Source: Mesorhizobium sp. AR07 | GTDB lineage: Bacteria; Pseudomonadota; Alphaproteobacteria; Rhizobiales; Rhizobiaceae | Reading direction: 5' to 3' | Assembly: GCF_024746815.1 (NCBI RefSeq) | Contig: NZ_CP080525.1 | Span: forward strand, 3,838,501 to 3,902,500 | DNA length: 64,000 nucleotides | In this document: piece after piece, positions 8,429 to 17,466 of the stretch | Layout of the letters: each line of letters begins with the position of its first letter | Position numbering within the stretch: the first letter of the stretch is position 1 | Program-made: the position numbers and the translations under genes | Notes under the pieces: generated by a model | Seen by the model: only the letters and a program-made list of their open reading frames with translations | Database searches by the model: none | What the model was told of the DNA's origin: nothing

Positions 8429-8444
8429 GCTTGGGCTCGCTTCG

Positions 8445-8843
8445 ATGGTTGCCCCAATGGCCGCCAGGGACCGTCAGCGCATCGACAAATGGCTGTTCTT
8501 CTCGCGTGCCGTGAAATCGCGCTCGCTGGCGGCGAAGCTGGTGATCGCCGGTCGGGTTCGCATCAATCGCGACAAAGCAGCGCAGGCCTCCGATCTGGTC
8601 AAGCCAGGCGACGTGCTGACCATCACGCTCGAGCGGCGCATCTTCGTCTGGAAGGTGCTGAACGCCGGTGTGCGGCGCGGCCCGGCCGAAGAGGCCCGCA
8701 CGCTTTATGAGGATATCTCGCCGCCGCCGGCGCCGAAGGGTGAAGCCCCGCCCGATGCAATTCCGGCGCTGCGCGAGGCCGGCAGCGGCCGCCCGACGAA
8801 GAAGGAACGCCGCCAGACCGACCGCTTGCTTGGCGAGGACTGA
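8445..8843 (+). CDS. S4-domain RNA-binding protein (Hsp15/HslR-like)
   Basis: The 132-residue product carries an N-terminal S4 domain (QRIDKWLFFSRAVKSRSLAAKLVIAGRVRIN, about residues 10-42, and KPGDVLTI) followed by a basic, Pro-rich tail ending KKERRQTDRLLGED. Hsp15 binds stalled 50S subunits carrying peptidyl-tRNA (known for E. coli HslR). It lies 16 bases after the helicase and is probably co-transcribed, giving an RNA-handling pair. ATG at 8457 (MAARDRQRIDKW) is an alternative start and fits family N-termini about as well. Confidence 0.85.
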   Translation: MVAPMAARDRQRIDKWLFFSRAVKSRSLAAKLVIAGRVRINRDKAAQASDLVKPGDVLTITLERRIFVWKVLNAGVRRGPAEEARTLYEDISPPPAPKGEAPPDAIPALREAGSGRPTKKERRQTDRLLGED

Positions 8844-9080
8844 TGCCCCGTCGCTCAAAAATGCGCTGTGGTTTTGCGACAACGACACACGCGAGACAAA
8901 AACTGAGCCCCGCAAACAACGCGCTCTGCGGGACATAACTGGCTTGTGCCGGACCTGCCGTCTGGAATTCCATTCCGGAAACACCGGCACCGCCCGCAAC
9001 GGCTGCCCTTGCAAGCCGCGGCCAAAGGCGTTACCTCACGCAAAAAGCCCAACAAAAGTGGGACGTCCCGGAGCCGACCG

Positions 9081-9419
9081 ATGACCTATGTCGTGACCGA
9101 CAATTGCATCAAATGCAAATATATGGACTGCATCGAGGTCTGTCCGGTCGACTGTTTCTACGAAGGCGAGAACATGCTCGTCATCCATCCCGACGAGTGC
9201 ATCGACTGCGGCGTCTGCGAGCCGGAATGCCCGGCTGACGCAATCAAGCCCGACACCGAGTCCGGCCTCGACAAATGGCTGCAGATCAACACCGAATACG
9301 CCGAGAAATGGCCTAACATCACCGCCAAGAAGGAACCCCCGGCAGACGCCAAATCCTTCGATGGCGAGGCCGGCAAGTTCGAGAAATATTTCTCGGCCGA
9401 GCCCGGCGAAGGCGATTGA
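9081..9419 (+). CDS. fdxA: Seven-iron ferredoxin
   Basis: The 112-residue protein begins MTYVVTDNCIKCKYMDCIEV and contains CIKCKYMDCIEVCPVDC and CIDCGVCEPECP, the cysteine pattern of 3Fe-4S/4Fe-4S ferredoxins of the FdxA family. Its length and C-terminal extension (NTEYAEKWPNI and on) are usual for alphaproteobacteria. It is a soluble electron carrier whose partner is not revealed here. The gap of 237 bases from the S4 gene suggests its own promoter. carD follows after 369 bases. Confidence 0.95.
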   Translation: MTYVVTDNCIKCKYMDCIEVCPVDCFYEGENMLVIHPDECIDCGVCEPECPADAIKPDTESGLDKWLQINTEYAEKWPNITAKKEPPADAKSFDGEAGKFEKYFSAEPGEGD

Positions 9420-9788
9420 CAACAGGGCCGCAAAGGCCGGTATTACGCTGGGTAAGAGGCACGTCACATTAACCGCCTTGACAGGCGGCGTTGACCTGTG
9501 GCCTTCGCGAATGCAGCAAAACCTTGATTCTTCCGACTTTTTGTGTTACATCAGCGAAACATGCCGGTGACACAACGTCGATTTATGGCGCAGACGCCCC
9601 AAATCACTGAAAGGTGAAAATCCCATTCCGGACCAGAGCGATCTGGGCCAGGCGGTCGCACTATTGCGGTTTGCCGGTCCCGGCTTTTTCCGATGGGTCA
9701 TCTGTTGTGCGGCTAACGATCGGTTCCCCGATCGCGCGAGTTCGGGCCGGCAGGACGCCGGCACCACAACGAAGGAGTTCAGGGCGTA
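9420..9788. other. 369-base leader region between fdxA and carD
   Basis: No gene is seen. It holds a candidate promoter (9524-9552), a small dyad CCGCC-TTGACA-GGCGG near 9475-9490 that may end fdxA transcription, and a perfect 7 bp inverted repeat with a TTCC loop (9717-9734). The last lies in what would be a ~230-base carD 5' leader. GAAGGAG lies just before the carD ATG. Confidence 0.5.
9524..9552 (+). promoter_or_regulatory. Candidate sigma-70 promoter for carD
   Basis: TTGATT (9524-9529) and TACATC (9547-9552) are spaced 17 bases apart, a fair match to housekeeping promoters. A GANTC methylation site overlaps the -35 end. Strength and use are inferred. Confidence 0.4.
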
Positions 9789-10370
9789 ATGGCAACGATC
9801 ACCCCGCAGAAGAAGTCCACAGCTGCACGTCACGGTTTCAAGACCGGCGAGTACATCGTCTATCCGGCGCATGGCGTCGGCCAGATCGTCTCGATCGACG
9901 AGCAGGAAGTGGCTGGGCACAAGCTGGAACTGTTCGTCATCGACTTCCAGAAGGACAAGATGCGCCTGAAGGTGCCGGTCGCCAAGGCGACCTCCATCGG
10001 CATGCGCAAGCTGTCGGAAGAGGATTATGTCGAGCGCGCGCTGAAGGTCGTGCAGGGCCGTGCCCGCGTCAAGCGCACCATGTGGTCGCGCCGTGCGCAG
10101 GAATATGATGCGAAGATCAATTCAGGCGACCTGATCTCGATCTCGGAAGTGGTGCGCGACCTTTACCGCGCCGACAACCAGCCGGAGCAGTCCTATTCCG
10201 AACGTCAGCTCTACGAGGCGGCGCTCGACCGCATGGCCCGCGAGATCGCGGCCGTCAACCGCATGTCGGAAACCGAAGCCGTGCGCCTGATCGAGGTCAA
10301 CCTCAATAAGGGCCCCAAGCGCGGCGCCAAGGCCGACAATGAGGAAGCCGAGCAGGAAGAAGCTGCCTGA
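9789..10370 (+). CDS. carD: CarD family transcriptional regulator
   Basis: The 193-residue protein has the CarD/TRCF RNA polymerase-interacting domain at residues ~15-75 (FKTGEYIVYPAHGVGQIVSIDEQEVAG and ELFVIDFQKDKMRLKVPV), a helical C-terminal DNA-binding part and an acidic tail (NEEAEQEEAA). CarD-type proteins bind the polymerase beta subunit and stabilise open promoter complexes, especially at rRNA promoters (known from mycobacteria and Caulobacter CdnL). It is monocistronic, with a long leader and a strong terminator. Confidence 0.93.
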   Translation: MATITPQKKSTAARHGFKTGEYIVYPAHGVGQIVSIDEQEVAGHKLELFVIDFQKDKMRLKVPVAKATSIGMRKLSEEDYVERALKVVQGRARVKRTMWSRRAQEYDAKINSGDLISISEVVRDLYRADNQPEQSYSERQLYEAALDRMAREIAAVNRMSETEAVRLIEVNLNKGPKRGAKADNEEAEQEEAA

Positions 10371-10394
10371 GCTTTTTTCGCTTCTGAAGTCATG

Positions 10395-10422
10395 AAAAAC
10401 CCGGCCTCGCGCCGGGTTTTTT
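10395..10422 (+). terminator. Rho-independent terminator of carD
   Basis: AAAACCCGGC and GCCGGGTTTT flank a 5-base loop and are followed by further T residues, 25 bases after the carD stop. Confidence 0.93.
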
Positions 10423-10500
10423 GTTGGTTGGCTCGATAGCTTGGACGCAGATGCCGGGCAAACTCGATTTGCCTTGCCCATTTAAATCAGAACGGCCGCG

Positions 10501-10522
10501 CTGCCCCTCATCCGCCTGCCGG
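10501..10522. repeat. Left half of a palindromic repeat split by the IS
   Basis: CTGCCCCTCATCCGCCTGCC-GG ends exactly where the IS begins. Joined to the sequence right of the IS (CACCTTCTCCCCGTATAGTG), it rebuilds an ordinary Mesorhizobium-type repeat with CCGG at the junction. Confidence 0.75.
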
Positions 10523-11851
10523 TGTCCAGCCGATAGATGGGTAACACTTTGAACCGGATACATGGGTTACAGTTCTCCCCCTGTATTGTCCGTTGCAGCG
10601 CCAAGCGGTTTGGTTGGCGCGGCGCTGCGGCGGACAAGCTTCATGCGCCTGGTGTCGATGATGCCGAGCGGATGGGCATGGAAGGAGAGTGCCCATTCGC
10701 CGCCCTCGGTTTCGGTGGCGGCGACCGCTTCGCCGACCAGCGCCTTTGAGATGTAGATGAAGCCGCCATTCCACCTGATTTCGCCATTGTGGCGCACATG
10801 GCGCACCGCCGCCTCGTCCGGATAATCGGGCTCGGGTGCTGTTTTTGGCATGGCGCGCTGTGACGGGCGGTAATGCTGGGCTGGAGTGTCCATGGCGAGC
10901 GCCTCATGCGGACGCTCCTCATTGTAGCTACGCCGGAAGGCCTCGAAGGCCTGGCCCTGAGCCGTTCTGTCGGCCTCCGGCGTCTCAGCCAATGGCAGCA
11001 TGGTCAGATGAAAGCGCTCGTGGCGTCCATTCTGCTGCGGCTTGCCAGGCGCGATCCGCTCCAGGATGATCCCGAGCTTGATGAAGCGCACCGCAAGCGG
11101 CGTCAGCCCAGTGACGCCGGCCGATGCAAACGGTGAACCGTTGTCGCTTCTGAACCGATCCGGCAGGCCATGCTCCTCAAACAACCGCTCGAACACCGGC
11201 CAGGCCTCGCTCTCTGCTGTTGACCCCGTCGCTTCCAGCGCCAGCAAGTAGCGGCTCGACGCATCCATCACCGTCAAGGGCTCGCAACGCCACCCGTCAA
11301 CAGTCCGGAACCAACCCTTGTGATCACCCGTCCAGACTGCGTTCGGCCCCTCTGGCTCCGGCCACGGACCATTGCCGCAGGCCCGCAGGTGCGGCCGCTT
11401 GCGAGTGCCGACAAGTCCATGCCGCGCAAGGATCGCGCCCACCGTCGAGGCTGAAGGCCAGACCAGCTCGGGCGCCGTGCGCTTGAGCCGCGCAACGATC
11501 TTCTTAGGCCCCCACAGCGGGTGCGTCTCCTTCGCCGCGACGATCCGCTCCACCAAGTCAAGCGCCGTCGCCCGGCCATGATTGAGCGGTGCTCGCGGCA
11601 GATCGTGCAAACCTTCCGGGCCAAACGCGCGATAGCGACCAAGCCATTTGTAGCCGCTCTTACGCGAGATGCCGTACGCCGCACAAAGCGCGCTCATCGT
11701 CTCCTCGCCTGCCAGACAATCCACAACAAACCGAAGTCGTTCGTCCATGATGCCAGTCTCTCGCCAAACCATCGCCGGTCCTCCCGGCGGACAAGAAAAC
11801 TGTCACCCATGCTATCGGTCCATTCTGTTACCTATCTATCCGGTTCGGACA
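10523..11851 (-). mobile_element. IS481-family insertion sequence, 1329 bp, intact
   Basis: The left end TGTCCAGCCGATAGATGGGT and the reverse complement of the right end TGTCCGAACCGGATAGATAG form imperfect terminal inverted repeats about 50 bases long, both starting TGTCC. CCGG flanks the element on both sides (10519-10522 and 11852-11855), which fits a 4 bp target duplication. One full transposase gene fills the minus strand. The inverted ends contain repeated ATAGATnGGTAAC words, probably transposase-binding sites. It disrupts no gene because it sits in an intergenic palindrome. Confidence 0.93.
10567..11772 (-). CDS. IS481 family transposase
   Basis: The 401-residue protein has an N-terminal HTH (MSALCAAYGISRKSGYKWLGRY, residues ~25-46), a second helix-turn-helix region (GPKKIVARLKRTAPELVWPS) and an rve-type catalytic core. 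The DDE residues can be placed in TGDHKGW, RSDNGSP and NGRHERFH. The C-terminal part (IRWNGGFIYISKALVGEAV) is the usual IS481 tail. There is no frameshift or internal stop, so it may be active. ATG at 11772 is used; a second ATG eight codons in (MDERLRF) is possible. Confidence 0.95.
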   Translation of the reverse strand: MVWRETGIMDERLRFVVDCLAGEETMSALCAAYGISRKSGYKWLGRYRAFGPEGLHDLPRAPLNHGRATALDLVERIVAAKETHPLWGPKKIVARLKRTAPELVWPSASTVGAILARHGLVGTRKRPHLRACGNGPWPEPEGPNAVWTGDHKGWFRTVDGWRCEPLTVMDASSRYLLALEATGSTAESEAWPVFERLFEEHGLPDRFRSDNGSPFASAGVTGLTPLAVRFIKLGIILERIAPGKPQQNGRHERFHLTMLPLAETPEADRTAQGQAFEAFRRSYNEERPHEALAMDTPAQHYRPSQRAMPKTAPEPDYPDEAAVRHVRHNGEIRWNGGFIYISKALVGEAVAATETEGGEWALSFHAHPLGIIDTRRMKLVRRSAAPTKPLGAATDNTGGEL

Positions 11852-12018
11852 CCGGCACCTTCTCCCCGTATAGTGACGGGGAGAAGCCCGCTTAGCCGCA
11901 AACTCGGCATTCTTTCTTGCAGCGCTGACAATTGGCGAAACCGTCAATGACGTCGACCTTTCTCCCCGTCACTATACGGGGAGAAATGCCCGGCAGGGCA
12001 ATGAGGGGCAGCGCAAAC
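11852..12018. repeat. Palindromic repeat remnant plus an inverted second copy
   Basis: At 11859-11888 CTTCTCCCCGTATAGTGACG-GGGAGAAG is the right part of the IS-split repeat. At 11961-12018 the same unit appears in the opposite direction (TTTCTCCCCGTCACTATACG-GGGAGAAATGCCCGGCAGGG, then CAATGAGGGGCAG). The two copies form an inverted pair around ~70 ordinary bases, downstream of the ABC ATPase gene. Confidence 0.8.
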
Positions 12019-12028
12019 CCACGAGGCA

Positions 12029-12799
12029 TTAAGCGCCCCCACCTTCCCTCTCTGCCTCCTGCTTCAGCGTCGCGATGAACCGTTTCGTCCGCTGCTGCTC
12101 CGGATTGCCGAACAGCGCGGCGGCCGGGCCTTTCTCGACGATGACGCCGGCATCGAGGAACACCACTTCCCGCGCGATCTTGGAGGCGAGGCGCAGATCA
12201 TGCGTCGCCATCACCATGGTCGTGCCTTCGCTGGCGAGCTTGCCAAGCACGTCGACCACCTCCTGCGCCAGTTCGGGGTCGAGCGCCGAGGTCGGCTCGT
12301 CGCACAGCAGCACTTTCGGCGACGGAGCGAGCGCGCGGGCGATCGCCACGCGCTGCTGCTGACCGCCCGACAGCGTCGACGGCCAGGCGTCGGCCTTGTG
12401 CGCCATGCCGACCTTCTCCAGCAGAGCGAGCGCCCGCTCGCGCGCCCGCTCCGTCGGCCATTTCAGCACCGTCACCAGCCCCTCCATGACATTCTCGATC
12501 GCGGTGCGATGCGGGAACAGCTGGAAGTTCTGGAACACCATGCCGGTCTGCAGGCGCAGGCGCTGGATGTCCCTGGCGGGGACCTTGCCGCCCGGGCGGA
12601 ATTCGAGCGTCTCGTCGCCGATGCGCACCGTGCCTGAGGTCGGCATCTCGAGCAGGTTGATGCAGCGCAGCAGCGTGCTCTTGCCGCCCCCCGAAGGGCC
12701 GACCAGCGCGGTGACGCTGCCTTCGGCGATGGCGACCGTCACGCCCTTCAGCACGAGATTGTCACCGAAGCGCTTTTCGATGTTGATGAGGCCGATCAT
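12029..12799 (-). CDS. Polar amino acid (cystine-type) ABC transporter ATP-binding protein
   Basis: The 256-residue ATPase shows Walker A GPSGGGKST (~34-42), the signature LSGGQQQRVAIARAL, Walker B VLLCDEPTSALDPE and the switch ATHDL. It powers the importer formed with the permease gene at 12796-13476, whose end overlaps its ATG by 4 bases (ATGA), a sign of translational coupling. It belongs to the GlnQ/HisP/TcyN class. The substrate is inferred from the binding protein upstream. Confidence 0.92.
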   Translation of the reverse strand: MIGLINIEKRFGDNLVLKGVTVAIAEGSVTALVGPSGGGKSTLLRCINLLEMPTSGTVRIGDETLEFRPGGKVPARDIQRLRLQTGMVFQNFQLFPHRTAIENVMEGLVTVLKWPTERARERALALLEKVGMAHKADAWPSTLSGGQQQRVAIARALAPSPKVLLCDEPTSALDPELAQEVVDVLGKLASEGTTMVMATHDLRLASKIAREVVFLDAGVIVEKGPAAALFGNPEQQRTKRFIATLKQEAEREGGGA

Positions 12800-13476
12800 G
12801 AGCGCGCCTCCAGGAAGCCGCCATAGCGGTTGAGCCGCCCTTCCAGCCGCGTCTGCAGGGCCGACAGCACCGAACTCAGCGCCAGATAAAGGATCGCCGC
12901 CTCGACATAGAGGATCAGCGGCTCATAGGTGGTGGCGACGATGCGCTGCGCCGCCTGGAACATCTCCGGCACGGTGATGGCGGCGGCCAGCGACGTGTCC
13001 TTGACCAGCGAGATGAAGGTGTTGGAGAGCGGCGGCACCGCGACCCGGCCGGCTTGCGGCAGGATGGTGCGCCGCATCGCCTGGCTCCAGGTCATGCCGA
13101 TCGAATAGGCTGCTTCCCACTGGCCTTTCGGCACCGAGCCTATCGCCGCGCGGATGATTTCCGACGTGTAGGCGCCGATGTTGAGCGTGAAGCCGATCAA
13201 CGCCGCCGGAAAGGCGTCGAGCAGGATGCCGACCGACGGCAGGCCGTAGAAGATCAGGAACAGCTGCACCAAAAGCGGCGTGCCGCGGAAGATCCAGACA
13301 TAGAAGCGGACAAGCGCGACCAGCGGCTTCGGGCCGAACAGCCGGGCAAGTGCTGCCCCCAGGCCGACCGTCAGGCCAAGGACGAAGGACAGCAGCGTCA
13401 GCGGCACGGTGAAGATCAGCGCCGCCCACAAGAGCGACGGCAGCGACTCCAGCATCAATTGCAGCCAATGCGGCAC
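12796..13476 (-). CDS. Polar amino acid (cystine-type) ABC transporter permease
   Basis: The 226-residue inner-membrane protein starts with GTG, six bases after GGAGGG. It has a cluster of hydrophobic segments (LLWAALIFTVPLTLLSFVLGLTVG, then LVQLFLIFYGLP and ILYVEAAILYLALSSVLS) and the HisM-type EAA loop (SIGMTWSQAMRRTILPQAGRVAVPPLSN). It probably forms a homodimeric channel. It follows the binding-protein gene after a 240-base gap filled with palindromes and overlaps the ATPase gene. Confidence 0.92.
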   Translation of the reverse strand: MPHWLQLMLESLPSLLWAALIFTVPLTLLSFVLGLTVGLGAALARLFGPKPLVALVRFYVWIFRGTPLLVQLFLIFYGLPSVGILLDAFPAALIGFTLNIGAYTSEIIRAAIGSVPKGQWEAAYSIGMTWSQAMRRTILPQAGRVAVPPLSNTFISLVKDTSLAAAITVPEMFQAAQRIVATTYEPLILYVEAAILYLALSSVLSALQTRLEGRLNRYGGFLEARS

Positions 13477-13497
13477 GAAAGGCCCTCCAGATGGTCA

Positions 13498-13600
13498 AGA
13501 GCAATTCCAGGAAAAGTGTGAAGCGGTTTTCCGTCCGGAATTGCGTCAAAACAAGAGATATAGCGGTTCGGCGTTTCCGTGAAACGGTGAACCGCTATAG
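13498..13600. repeat. RIME-like rhizobial intergenic element
   Basis: The block beginning AGAGCAATTCCAGGAAAAGT, with AGCGGTTTTCCGTCCGGAAT and ending in AGCGGTT-CGGCGTTTCCGTGAAACGGTGAACCGCTATAG, matches a very common Rhizobiales intergenic repeat (recognised from memory). Its right part is an AGCGGTTC/GAACCGCT hairpin. It lies between the binding-protein and permease genes. Confidence 0.75.
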
Positions 13601-13644
13601 GCGGCTTCGACGAAACGCGAATGCAAGCGCCATATCACGACAAA

Positions 13645-13675
13645 AGCGGCGGGCCGTCAAAGACGGCTCGCCGCT
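13645..13675 (-). terminator. Terminator-like hairpin after the binding-protein gene
   Basis: AGCGGCGGGCCGTC (13645-13658) pairs with GACGGCTCGCCGCT (13662-13675). On the minus strand TTTT follows the stem. It lies 42 bases beyond the binding-protein stop, so most transcripts may end here and only a fraction continue into the permease and ATPase genes. Confidence 0.7.
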
Positions 13676-13716
13676 TGATATGTCTCATGGCCGGAGACCG
13701 GCCACACCTCATACAA

Positions 13717-14490
13717 TTACTTCGAAACGTCCTGGCCGAAATAGGTGTCGGCGATCTTCTGATAGGTGCCGTCGGCCTTGATGTCGGCCAGCGCCTTGTT
13801 GATCGCGGCCACCAGCTCCGGATCGCCCTTGCGCACGATGACGCCGGAATAGTCGGCGTTTTCCTCTTGCGCGGCGATCTTCACATTGGCCTCGGGCTTG
13901 TGCTTCTTGAAGTCGAGGAACGACAGGCTGTCATTGATGGTGGCATCGGCGCGTCCGGTCAAAAGCAGCTGGATCGACTGGTCAAAGCCATCGGTGCCGA
14001 CGAGTTCGGCGCCGTTCGTCTCAGCCAGCTTGCCGAAGTTCGAGGTCAGCGACTGCGCCGACTTCTTGCCCTTGAGATCGGCGAAGCTCTTGATGTCGGT
14101 GTTGTCGCCGCGCACGATCAGCACCGCCTTGGAGGCAATGTAGGGATCGGAGAAATCGTACTTGGCCTTGCGGGCGTCGGTGATGCCGACTTCGTTGATG
14201 ACGGCGTCATAGCGATTGGCGTCGAGGCCGGCGATCAGCCCGTCCCACTTGCCTTCGAGGAACTGCGCCTTGACGCCAAGCTTGTCGGCGATCGCCTTGG
14301 CGATCTCGACGTCGAAGCCGACCAGCACGCCGGAAGCGTCATGATAGGTGAACGGCGCATAGGTGCCTTCCGTGCCGACCTTGATGGCCCCCGCCTGCTT
14401 GATCTGGTCGAGATTGGCGCCGGCATGGCCAGCGGTGACAGCCAGGGCCTGCAGCGTTCCAGCGATGATGAGCGACTTGAGCCATTTCAT
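13717..14490 (-). CDS. Cystine/polar amino acid ABC transporter substrate-binding protein
   Basis: The 257-residue protein has an N-terminal signal peptide (MKWLKSLIIAGTLQALAVTAGHAGA) and a family 3 solute-binding fold. KWDGLIAGLDANRYDAVINE, RKAKYDFSDPYI and the end DGTYQKIADTYFGQDVSK track closely with E. coli TcyJ (FliY), so cystine or a related polar amino acid is the likely ligand. This is inference from family resemblance. It is the first gene of the operon and is separated from the permease by a hairpin terminator and a RIME-like repeat, which would favour excess binding protein. Confidence 0.88.
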   Translation of the reverse strand: MKWLKSLIIAGTLQALAVTAGHAGANLDQIKQAGAIKVGTEGTYAPFTYHDASGVLVGFDVEIAKAIADKLGVKAQFLEGKWDGLIAGLDANRYDAVINEVGITDARKAKYDFSDPYIASKAVLIVRGDNTDIKSFADLKGKKSAQSLTSNFGKLAETNGAELVGTDGFDQSIQLLLTGRADATINDSLSFLDFKKHKPEANVKIAAQEENADYSGVIVRKGDPELVAAINKALADIKADGTYQKIADTYFGQDVSK

Positions 14491-14819
14491 TTTTCTGTGA
14501 TCCCGTCCTTGGCCGGCTGGCCGGCATGTTGTGAGCGCTGGAAACTGACAGATGCAAGTCGGAAAAATAAGGAACAGGATTTCAAAAACAACCGTCTTCT
14601 GAAATCAGATTCTCGAATTGTCATTGTTCGGCGGCAATGGCGGCCATTGTGCATCATCGCCGACATCTCGCAGGCGACACAATCCGGCCGCCAACGGCCA
14701 CGGAACCATTCTCGGACATGGCACGTTTTGGCTGTTCTAGGGCACGACGCCGCCATTTCAACCCGGGCGTCAGCTAAGTTCGCAAAGTCATCCGCATCGC
14801 CTGAGCCAGGGAGCGCCTC
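14491..14819. other. 329-base divergent regulatory region upstream of rpoH2
   Basis: The stretch separates the cystine-binding protein gene (minus) from rpoH2 (plus). Apart from the EcfG-type promoter at 14702-14727 I see no gene. It includes an imperfect GGCGGCAATGGCGGCC repeat near 14630. Confidence 0.5.
14702..14727 (+). promoter_or_regulatory. EcfG (RpoE2)-type general stress promoter of rpoH2
   Basis: GGAAC at 14702-14706 and CGTT at 14724-14727 are separated by 17 bases, matching the EcfG/RpoE2 consensus of alphaproteobacteria (GGAAC-N16-17-CGTT). The site is ~92 bases before the rpoH2 start. In Sinorhizobium meliloti rpoH2 is a known RpoE2 target, which supports the call. Confidence 0.7.
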
Positions 14820-15683
<864 letters not shown>

Positions 15684-15736
15684 GAACCTGATGCCCGGAA
15701 AGCCGCGTCGGACCTCCGGCGGATAGCAACGGATAC

Positions 15737-17206
15737 TTACTTGTCGGTGACGATCTTGACCTTGTCGCCGGCCGAAACCGCCGCACCCGGCGACAGCGCA
15801 TTGAGCACGCGGAACAGGTCCAGCTTGCGGTCGACACCAACCATCTGAGCGGACAGCGAACCCATCGTCTGGCCGGGCTGAACGGTGACGACGCGGATAT
15901 GCAGCGGCTTCAGGGCTGCCTTTTCGGCAGCGCTGAGGATACGGAACGATCCGCTGACCGAACGCGCCACGGTGTCCAGCGACGTGCTGGCCGACGGGGC
16001 CGCGGTCAGCAGCCGATAGACTTGGCCGCCAGCACGGATCACCGCGATGTCGAACTGCCAGCCGTCGGCGCCGGCATGCGCGGTCGCCGCCTCGTTGCCG
16101 TTGATCGTCTCCTGCTTGACGGTGCTGGCGTCGAGACCAGCCACCCAGCCGCTGCGGACATAGTCGGTCAGCGCGCGGTTTTTGTCGATGGAGACGCCGT
16201 CGAAGCGGATCGCCATGTCGCCCGGCCCGGTTGCCGTCACGGCCGCCGCCGAATTGTCGATGATGAAGCCTTGTGGCACCGAGAAGGACACGCCGAGGCC
16301 CGGATGCAGGAAGGTTTCGCCGCGCACATAGCCTTCTTCCGGCGTGTCGCCATAGAGCAGGCCATCTACGCCGGCGAGGAAGGAATCGCGATCGCGCGTG
16401 CCGACGCCGGGCGCACCGAACTGGCGGGCATGGCGCTGCGCCAGATCGATGCGCTGCGGCGTGTTGGGGTGCGTGGCCAGGAAGTCGAGGCTGGCATCGG
16501 TGGCGCCGCTGATCGAGCGAAAGTCGGTATAGGCCGACATCGACTGCAGGAAGCGGCCGGCGGCAAAAGGATCGTAGCCGGCTTCGCCGATCGACTTGAT
16601 GCCGATGGCGTCGGCCTCCAGTTCCTGGTTGCGCGAGAATTGCGCCAGCCTAAGCTTGCCGCGGATCAGCGCTGCCTTGGCGGTCGGGCTGTCGCCGAGT
16701 ACGTCCGAGACAACCTTGGTCGCCAGGCCTTCCTCGGCCTCCAGCTGCTGGCGCTGCAAGCCATGGTTGGCGGTGACGTGGCCCATCTCATGCGCGATGA
16801 CCGCGGCAAGCTCGGCCGAATCGTTGGCCAGCGCCAGCAGGCCGCGCGTGATGTAGAGATAACCGCCCGGCAGCGCGAAGGCGTTGACGTTGGGGGAATT
16901 CAGGATGGTGATGCGATAGGTCTGCGTCGGGTTAGCCGACACCACGGTCAAATTGCCGACCACCTTGGCGACCATGCGCTCGAGCTTGGGATCGGAATAT
17001 TCGCCGCCATAGGTCGCCAGGATGCGCGGATGCTGCGCCTTGGCCAGTTCGGCGAGCTTGCTGTTGGCGGCGACATTGTCGACCGTGATCGGCTTGTCGG
17101 AAGGCTGGAAGCCGGATTCCTGAACCGCTGGCGGGGTGAACATCTGGCAGCTCGCCAGCGCCACGGCAAAGCCGGCCAGCGCGAGGAAGCGCGCCAGCGG
17201 ATTCAT
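15737..17206 (-). CDS. M48 family metalloprotease lipoprotein with LysM-like C-terminus
   Basis: From ATG at 17206 the protein has 489 residues. It begins with a lipoprotein signal (MNPLARFLALAGFAVALASC, Cys20), so it should be anchored in the cell envelope. The zinc motif HEMGH lies in AAVIAHEMGHVTANHG and the third ligand is probably the Glu in NQELEADAIG. The last ~50 residues (VVTVQPGQTMGSLSAQMVGVDRKLDLFRVLNAL) resemble a LysM domain. This is the BepA/YfgC-like group, implicated in outer-membrane protein quality control. The reading frame extends upstream, but only this start has a signal peptide. Confidence 0.88.
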   Translation of the reverse strand: MNPLARFLALAGFAVALASCQMFTPPAVQESGFQPSDKPITVDNVAANSKLAELAKAQHPRILATYGGEYSDPKLERMVAKVVGNLTVVSANPTQTYRITILNSPNVNAFALPGGYLYITRGLLALANDSAELAAVIAHEMGHVTANHGLQRQQLEAEEGLATKVVSDVLGDSPTAKAALIRGKLRLAQFSRNQELEADAIGIKSIGEAGYDPFAAGRFLQSMSAYTDFRSISGATDASLDFLATHPNTPQRIDLAQRHARQFGAPGVGTRDRDSFLAGVDGLLYGDTPEEGYVRGETFLHPGLGVSFSVPQGFIIDNSAAAVTATGPGDMAIRFDGVSIDKNRALTDYVRSGWVAGLDASTVKQETINGNEAATAHAGADGWQFDIAVIRAGGQVYRLLTAAPSASTSLDTVARSVSGSFRILSAAEKAALKPLHIRVVTVQPGQTMGSLSAQMVGVDRKLDLFRVLNALSPGAAVSAGDKVKIVTDK

Positions 17207-17267
17207 TCGTAATCTGTCAACGCCGATCGCCAGAACGGCTTCCTTTCGGGTCCCGGGCGCATCACCA

Positions 17268-17363
17268 CGAAAATCGGGGGCGATTTTCGGACCATGCCAT
17301 GCGCCATATCTCAAACTGCTACAGCATTCGCCGCGCGTCCCTCGGGCGGGCGGCGAATGCTGT
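17268..17363. repeat. Two adjacent perfect inverted repeats upstream of the M48 gene
   Basis: CGAAAATCG-GGGG-CGATTTTCG occupies 17268-17289. ACAGCATTCGCCG (17321-17333) pairs with CGGCGAATGCTGT (17351-17363) across a 17-base loop. Both are typical rhizobial short palindromes. They lie in the ~260-base gap between the M48 gene and thiQ, both on the minus strand. Confidence 0.75.
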
Positions 17364-17466
17364 TGGCAAATCACGGCCTGTGCCGGACCAGTAGGGCCGA
17401 CCTAGCCACACTCCTCCAGTCATGGCAAGCAAGCGCCACATCGCCTGAGGCCGGTTTGACCGTAAA

